Source: Chara braunii
Taxonomy: Eukaryota; Streptophyta; Charophyceae; Charales; Characeae
DNA: 22,115 nucleotides
Assembly: GCA_003427395.1 (NCBI GenBank)
Contig: BFEA01000138.1
Coordinates: 1,357,174 to 1,379,288 of the forward strand
Direction of reading: 5' to 3'
In this document: piece after piece, positions 18,780-22,115 of the stretch
Numbering within the stretch: the stretch's first letter is position 1
How the letters are laid out: every line of letters begins with the position of its first letter
Program-made: the position numbers and the translations under genes
Notes under the pieces: model-generated
What the model was told of the DNA's origin: nothing
What the model saw: only the letters and a program-made list of their open reading frames with translations
The model's database searches: none

Positions 18780-19358
18780 GATAACCTAGACTCCAAAGGG
18801 GGGAAAAAAGGAAGAAACGTAGGGAAGAGGGAAACTACCGCCTTCCTCCACGAGGTCATAAATCGGATGCCCCAAGCATATCAAAAATAAAACAAAATAG
18901 ATAATTATAATTATGGCCTCAATAAATAAGAGCAAATCAATATTCCATTCATAACGTTACATCTCTGCAAGAGAAGGATCACCCTCAAGATAACCATTCG
19001 AACTTACCAATAGCCGAAGTCGCTCCAGCTCATTGCCCTCTGGTTTCGGAATGGGGACTAGGTTAGCGGTGTATAGCTCCGAGCCCCCCTGCCAAGACAC
19101 TTCCACCCCTTTCAGTTAGAAAGGTTGCTCCCCTGAGATGGGTCGCAGAGTAGGTCTCCTTACCGCCATAGCCAAGCCCTGGCGGGCGGGGGGCGTACCA
19201 GATACCTAAAAAATGACGATAGATACACACCGAACCATGGCAACGACAGCTATTCCGAGCGGGGCGCTAGCGCCGCCGGAAAATTAGCGCTCGAAGCATT
19301 ACCGCTAACCCCCCCCCCTGGACCCGTTTTCCAGTATCCATGCTAATATACGTCGTGG
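18780..19358 (-). other. LINE 5' UTR
   Basis: No open frame of note. It is A/T-rich near ORF1 and GC-rich toward the element's 5' end, where a perfect 12-base palindrome GGCGCTAGCGCC (about 19264-19275) and a C9 run occur. It probably carries the internal promoter, but no element can be named. Confidence 0.6.
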
Positions 19359-19371
19359 TCATTCGGGTAAG
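19359..19371 (+). repeat. LINE target-site duplication, right copy
   Basis: This exact copy of 11897-11909 marks the 5' end of the LINE at 19358. The host element resumes as TTGGACTTGGCCCC. Confidence 0.9.
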
Positions 19372-19385
19372 TTGGACTTGGCCCC
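19372..19385. mobile_element. Palindromic short element, copy A, right end
   Basis: TTGGACTTGGCCCC is the inverted counterpart of the left end at 11661, now 7.7 kb away because of the LINE and SINE. Confidence 0.7.
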
Positions 19386-19495
19386 CGAACAGCATGTGCC
19401 ATTGCTCCATTACTCAACGTTGCACACGTATATGGAGTGCCATCCAGACCAGATACATGTGGCCTGATCGATCATCTTGAATGTATTGCAGCCGC

Positions 19496-19602
19496 CGGGC
19501 CAGGTTTACCAGCTCAGGTTGCCCGAATGATCGATTTCTGACCGCAGATCTGGACGATCAACGAGCAGAAATCAAGGATCAGCGTAAGTGGGACTTGGCC
19601 CC
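19496..19602. mobile_element. Palindromic short element, copy B (uninterrupted)
   Basis: It runs from GGGCCAGG through GCCCGAATGATCGATTTCTG, a centre CAGATCTGGACGATC, to CAGAAATCAAGGATCAGCG and a GTGGGACTTGGCCCC end. Read on the opposite strand it matches copy A with both insertions removed. It is MITE-like and non-coding. Confidence 0.75.
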
Positions 19603-19840
19603 AGGTCCATGGTCCATTCCGGGTGCTGTACAGTGGACCGAGGCCCATGGTCCCCGACACACAATTGTGTACGTGTATTTAATTTTTTACTCCACTGGGA
19701 CCGTTCTTTTTTTTTTTTCTGTTGTTTTCTTCTTTCACATTACAAAAAAAAAAGAAAAAAAAAAAGGAGTCCAGCTAAGTGGTGGGGAGCTCACATTGGG
19801 ACCTTTCTGAAGTGTCTTACCACGGTTAACACCACGACCT
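19603..19840. other. Non-coding stretch with T and A homopolymers
   Basis: The stretch contains a T12 run (about 19709-19720) and A-rich tracts (about 19743-19765), with no gene. Short palindromic words (CCATGG-centred) occur at about 19607-19652. Confidence 0.4.
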
Positions 19841-19970
19841 GGGGCCAAGTCCCTCTCTTTTTTTTTTTTTTTTTTTTTCCACTTACCCGAAGTGTCAATT
19901 TCTGATGACCGCAGATTAGGGAGATCTACGGTCAGAAATGAGGAATCAGCATACGTGGGACTTGGGCCCC
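19841..19970. mobile_element. Palindromic short element, copy C (poly-T interrupted)
   Basis: GGGGCCAAGTCCC at the left mirrors GGGACTTGGGCCCC at the right. Inside, ACTTACCCGAAGTGTCAATT and TCTGATGACCGCAGAT match copy B. A T21 run (19858-19878) with a TCTC leader separates the left end from ACTTACCC, where copies A and B have no such run. Confidence 0.75.
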
Positions 19971-20050
19971 TGGATGTAACTGACTGACCCCAATTAGTCC
20001 CGAGATCAGTCCAAACAGTCCCAAAGCACTGTGACCATAGATACGAGTAC

Positions 20051-20182
20051 GGTCCCATTCCGTTATTGATGCGTGTCATCCTTGAAAGCGCAGGGGCCAT
20101 GCTAATCTTTTTTTTTTTTTTTTTTTTTTTTTTTTCCATTCTTTGTGTGGTTCCAGTTTTATCGGATGTCCCACCGAAGGAC
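20051..20182 (-). pseudogene. U6: U6 snRNA-derived sequence with internal poly(A) insertion
   Basis: The minus strand from 20182 reads like plant U6: a GTCC/GGGAC 5' stem, ACATCCGATAAAA-TGGAAC, then after an insertion GATTAGCATGGCCCCTGCGC, AAGGATGACACGCAT and a degraded 3' part ending GGGACC. At the ACAGAGA box the sequence is altered, and TGG plus 28 A (T run 20108-20135) is inserted before GATTAGC. A further TTTC lies between GCGC and AAGGATGAC. No T-run terminator follows the 3' end, and no plant USE/TATA pair was seen upstream. It is most likely a U6 pseudogene. Confidence 0.82.
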
Positions 20183-20536
20183 ATTCACGAACAGCTCCAT
20201 GTGCGTGTACCATTCTTTGGGCCCGGCTCGACTAATTAAATGACAGAGTGTGCCTAAAAAAATGAGAACGAATCGTCGCCTAGAACACAGAAAGATACAC
20301 GGTCATAAATGGAGCAAGGCCCATCCCACCGTGGCCAATGAGGCCAGGCGCATGCACGGTGCTTTATTTTCCCTTTTTCTTCGCATTCAGCCACGTGTTT
20401 CTCCCTTGTATGGTGTGATCACATCGCTCCATTGCTAAGGCCCCACTGCTGACGCGGGCTGCCCCTTACCCGAACCCCTCGGTCAGGGCGCCGCCGATTA
20501 CGAAGGCTGGCCGCCATAAAAGGAGAGTCCCGCCGG
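20183..20536. other. Non-coding stretch
   Basis: No gene. It contains variants of the ATGGAGCRAGGSCC word in both orientations (about 20308 and 20425), related to the arms of the inverted repeat at 11266. Confidence 0.35.
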
Positions 20537-20711
20537 TAAGGGCCAGATCCCAATGCCAAGGACTATCGGACTAGTAAGTGTCTGAATGTGGACGTGTTCC
20601 ACGCAGAGATGCAGAAGAGAAGATCTATCGCAGTTTTCTGCACCTCGCTACAAACACGTCCAGATTCAGACACTAATTCCAATCCTCTTGGCCAGTGGGA
20701 TCTGGCCCTTA
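20537..20711. mobile_element. Foldback (MITE-like) element with ~60-bp inverted arms
   Basis: The left arm (20537-20598) starts TAAGGGCCAGATCCCA and ends GTGTCTGAATGTGGACGTGTT. The right arm (20653-20711) is its imperfect reverse complement, ending GGGATCTGGCCCTTA. The 54-base loop encodes nothing. No clear target duplication is visible. Confidence 0.8.
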
Positions 20712-20774
20712 GGCGGGGAGGTCGCCAGAGGACACGTCCAGACGGCACCACGTAAGGGCTCCAAGAAATTTCCC

Positions 20775-20776
<2 letters not shown>

Positions 20777-20842
<66 letters not shown>

Positions 20843-20845
20843 NNN

Positions 20846-20914
<69 letters not shown>
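20777..20914. repeat. Composite (CT)n/(GT)n microsatellite with assembly gap
   Basis: CT units run to 20872, with NNN at 20843-20845, then GT units to 20914. The order of the two motifs is the same as at the window start. Confidence 0.97.
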
Positions 20915-20916
<2 letters not shown>

Positions 20917-21185
20917 CGACTCTGTATGTTCTGTTGATACATACGCCGGTCTCTTTGGTCATGAATGATTGGCTTGTTGCTGAAGTAGCAGTGTAATGAA
21001 TCGATGCTCTTGACGCTGGTATGGATGCATGAAGTTATATTATACCTTCAACGCGCTTCAAATTGGCACTTCGCGTCCTGCTTCGACTGAGGCCATACAT
21101 ACACACACCCCCTAAATTTGGTGGCACCTCCCGCCAGATATGTCTTGGGAACTCCGAGCGCTGGTATGCCCCAAGCTCCGGCAGT
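20915..21185. other. Non-coding stretch
   Basis: No supported feature; frames are short on both strands. Confidence 0.35.
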
Positions 21186-21298
21186 GGGCCTCGCTCCAAT
21201 ACTCGCCAAATGTGCAAAACGAGACCGAATCCTCCGCTAAGATATGGAAAGATACATTGCTATATATATTTCTTGTCGTCTGTGCAGGTGGAGCGTAG
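21186..21298 (+). repeat. Dispersed repeat, copy 2
   Basis: Homologous to 11327-11440 in the same orientation. Similarity starts abruptly at GGGCC and fades shortly after GTGGAG. Confidence 0.75.
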
Positions 21299-22041
21299 TG
21301 CAGCAAGCCCAGTGCCTCGGATCAGAGGCTCGGAAGTCCCCGCCGTTCACCTATAGCCCCGAAATAAAGGCCCGCCTATCGATCGGGATTGAATTTCCTG
21401 GTCTTTCCCCGTCTTTCCTTTTCTACCGCAAAACGCCAGAACTTAAAAGAAAAACTTCCCCAAGAAGCTGCCTATGCACGCCCTCACCCTGCTCAAGGCA
21501 TACTCCGGGCTCTTGGTGTGGCATACTGCGCACCACACGGGCCTCCAGGGCCCGACCAGGAGGAACAAGGGATAAATAAAGCCCCTCCAGGCCCTGTGTC
21601 GTTTCAGCCTAAACGCCTAAAAAGGTGGGCCAATTTTAGGCCCTCTACCTTTCCTGAAACTTAGGCGCCAGCGCAGGCCACTTTTAGGCCCGTTTCAAGA
21701 CAACCTTTTTTTTTGACTTCAGCACCAGGGTCTGGCACGAATCGGCATTGGCAAGAGCAGCCTCCCAGCCGGATCAGCACTGTATAGTACTGGTCCACCG
21801 AGGAGGCAGTGCGGAGTTCAGGAGGCAGGCTTCGGCACTCGGCAGCAGCACTCGGCGGAGCGCTGCAGTAGTTGGAGATAAGAGTAGTCTTCAGCGCTGG
21901 GCGCTCAGAGTAGCGTTAGAAAGAGAGGAGAGTGGCGGAGGCCAGGGAGACTTACCTGGGAGCTTACCTATGACGCCATAGCTCCAGCTTCATCTTCGAT
22001 GTACCTGCAGCAAGGCTCCACCTTCACAGGTTAGTACCTGG

Positions 22042-22045
<4 letters not shown>
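21299..22045. other. Non-coding stretch with GCCTAAA-type inverted words
   Basis: No gene is supported. GCCTAAAAAGGTGGGCC (about 21616) and GGCCACTTTTAGGC (about 21676) form a short imperfect hairpin. Several TTTTAGGCC/GCCTAAA words cluster at 21607-21695. The last 250 bases are rich in AGCAG/GGAGG words. Confidence 0.35.

Positions 22046-22115
<70 letters not shown>
22046..22115. repeat. (GA)n microsatellite at the window end
   Basis: About 35 GA units run to the last base, complementary in motif to the CT tract at position 1. Confidence 0.97.

Larger units (their letters stand above)
11911..19358 (-). mobile_element. Full-length L1-type LINE retrotransposon
   Basis: The minus-strand element ends in a 25-base poly(A) (T run at 11911-11935) and is flanked by an exact 13-bp duplication, TCATTCGGGTAAG, at 11897-11909 and 19359-19371. 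From 5' to 3' it has a 580-base 5' UTR, ORF1 (17586-18779), a middle frame (16658-17570), ORF2 (12424-16680) and a 490-base 3' UTR. Two isolated N bases lie at 11954 and 11963. ORF2 has one stop and two frame changes, so this copy is inactive as assembled, but decay is light compared with the gypsy element, suggesting a younger insertion. It split a palindromic element. Confidence 0.94.

Noticed and set aside
19735-20184. 149-codon minus-strand frame
   Set aside because: Lys runs come from poly(T) tracts, and it overlaps the palindromic element and the U6-like sequence.
20586-20996. 136-codon plus-strand frame across the foldback element and CT/GT tract
   Set aside because: The Leu/Ser and Cys/Val repeats come from the microsatellite, and it spans N bases.

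Overview
The window is eukaryotic, repeat-dominated DNA, most likely from the nuclear genome of a green plant in the broad streptophyte sense. Three things point there: an L1-type LINE of the plant kind (RRM-like/CCHC ORF1, APE endonuclease, RT, zf-RVT-like C-terminus), a Ty3/gypsy element with an initiator-Met-tRNA primer site, and a minus-strand sequence that reads like plant U6 snRNA. The species cannot be named; an alga or non-seed plant with a large genome would fit. No intact host protein-coding gene could be supported.

Layout. 1-254: CT, GT and AATC microsatellites. 516-6870, minus strand: decayed Ty3/gypsy retrotransposon (primer site, gag with zinc knuckle, protease, RT-RNase H, a PHD-like finger, integrase, and an extra open frame after the integrase). 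It carries nine in-frame stops and several frame changes; LTRs were not recognised. 6871-10900: mostly non-coding, with one unassigned minus-strand frame, an AAATTCC-rich patch and a 131-bp-spaced direct repeat. 10911-11910: AC microsatellite, a degenerate ~30-nt minisatellite, several inverted repeats, and a tRNA-derived SINE with 10-bp target duplications. 11911-19358, minus strand: a full-length LINE of about 7.4 kb flanked by an exact 13-bp target duplication, with ORF1, an unusual middle frame, and ORF2. 19372-20711: more palindromic elements, including the other end of the element split by the LINE, a U6-derived sequence interrupted by a 28-base A/T run, and a 175-bp foldback element. 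20777-20914: CT/GT microsatellite. 20915-22045: non-coding with one dispersed repeat. 22046-22115: GA microsatellite.

How the parts relate. The clearest history is a nest: a roughly 93-bp palindromic element was hit separately by a SINE and by the LINE. Two uninterrupted relatives at 19496-19602 and 19841-19970 act as paralogous empty sites. Without the LINE, 11250-11909 and 19372-20711 become one 2-kb cluster of foldback elements. The least ordinary coding observations are the PHD-like finger between RNase H and integrase, the frame after the integrase with an ATGA junction, and the middle LINE frame, which has a weak Nudix-like look. All need profile searches that could not be run here.
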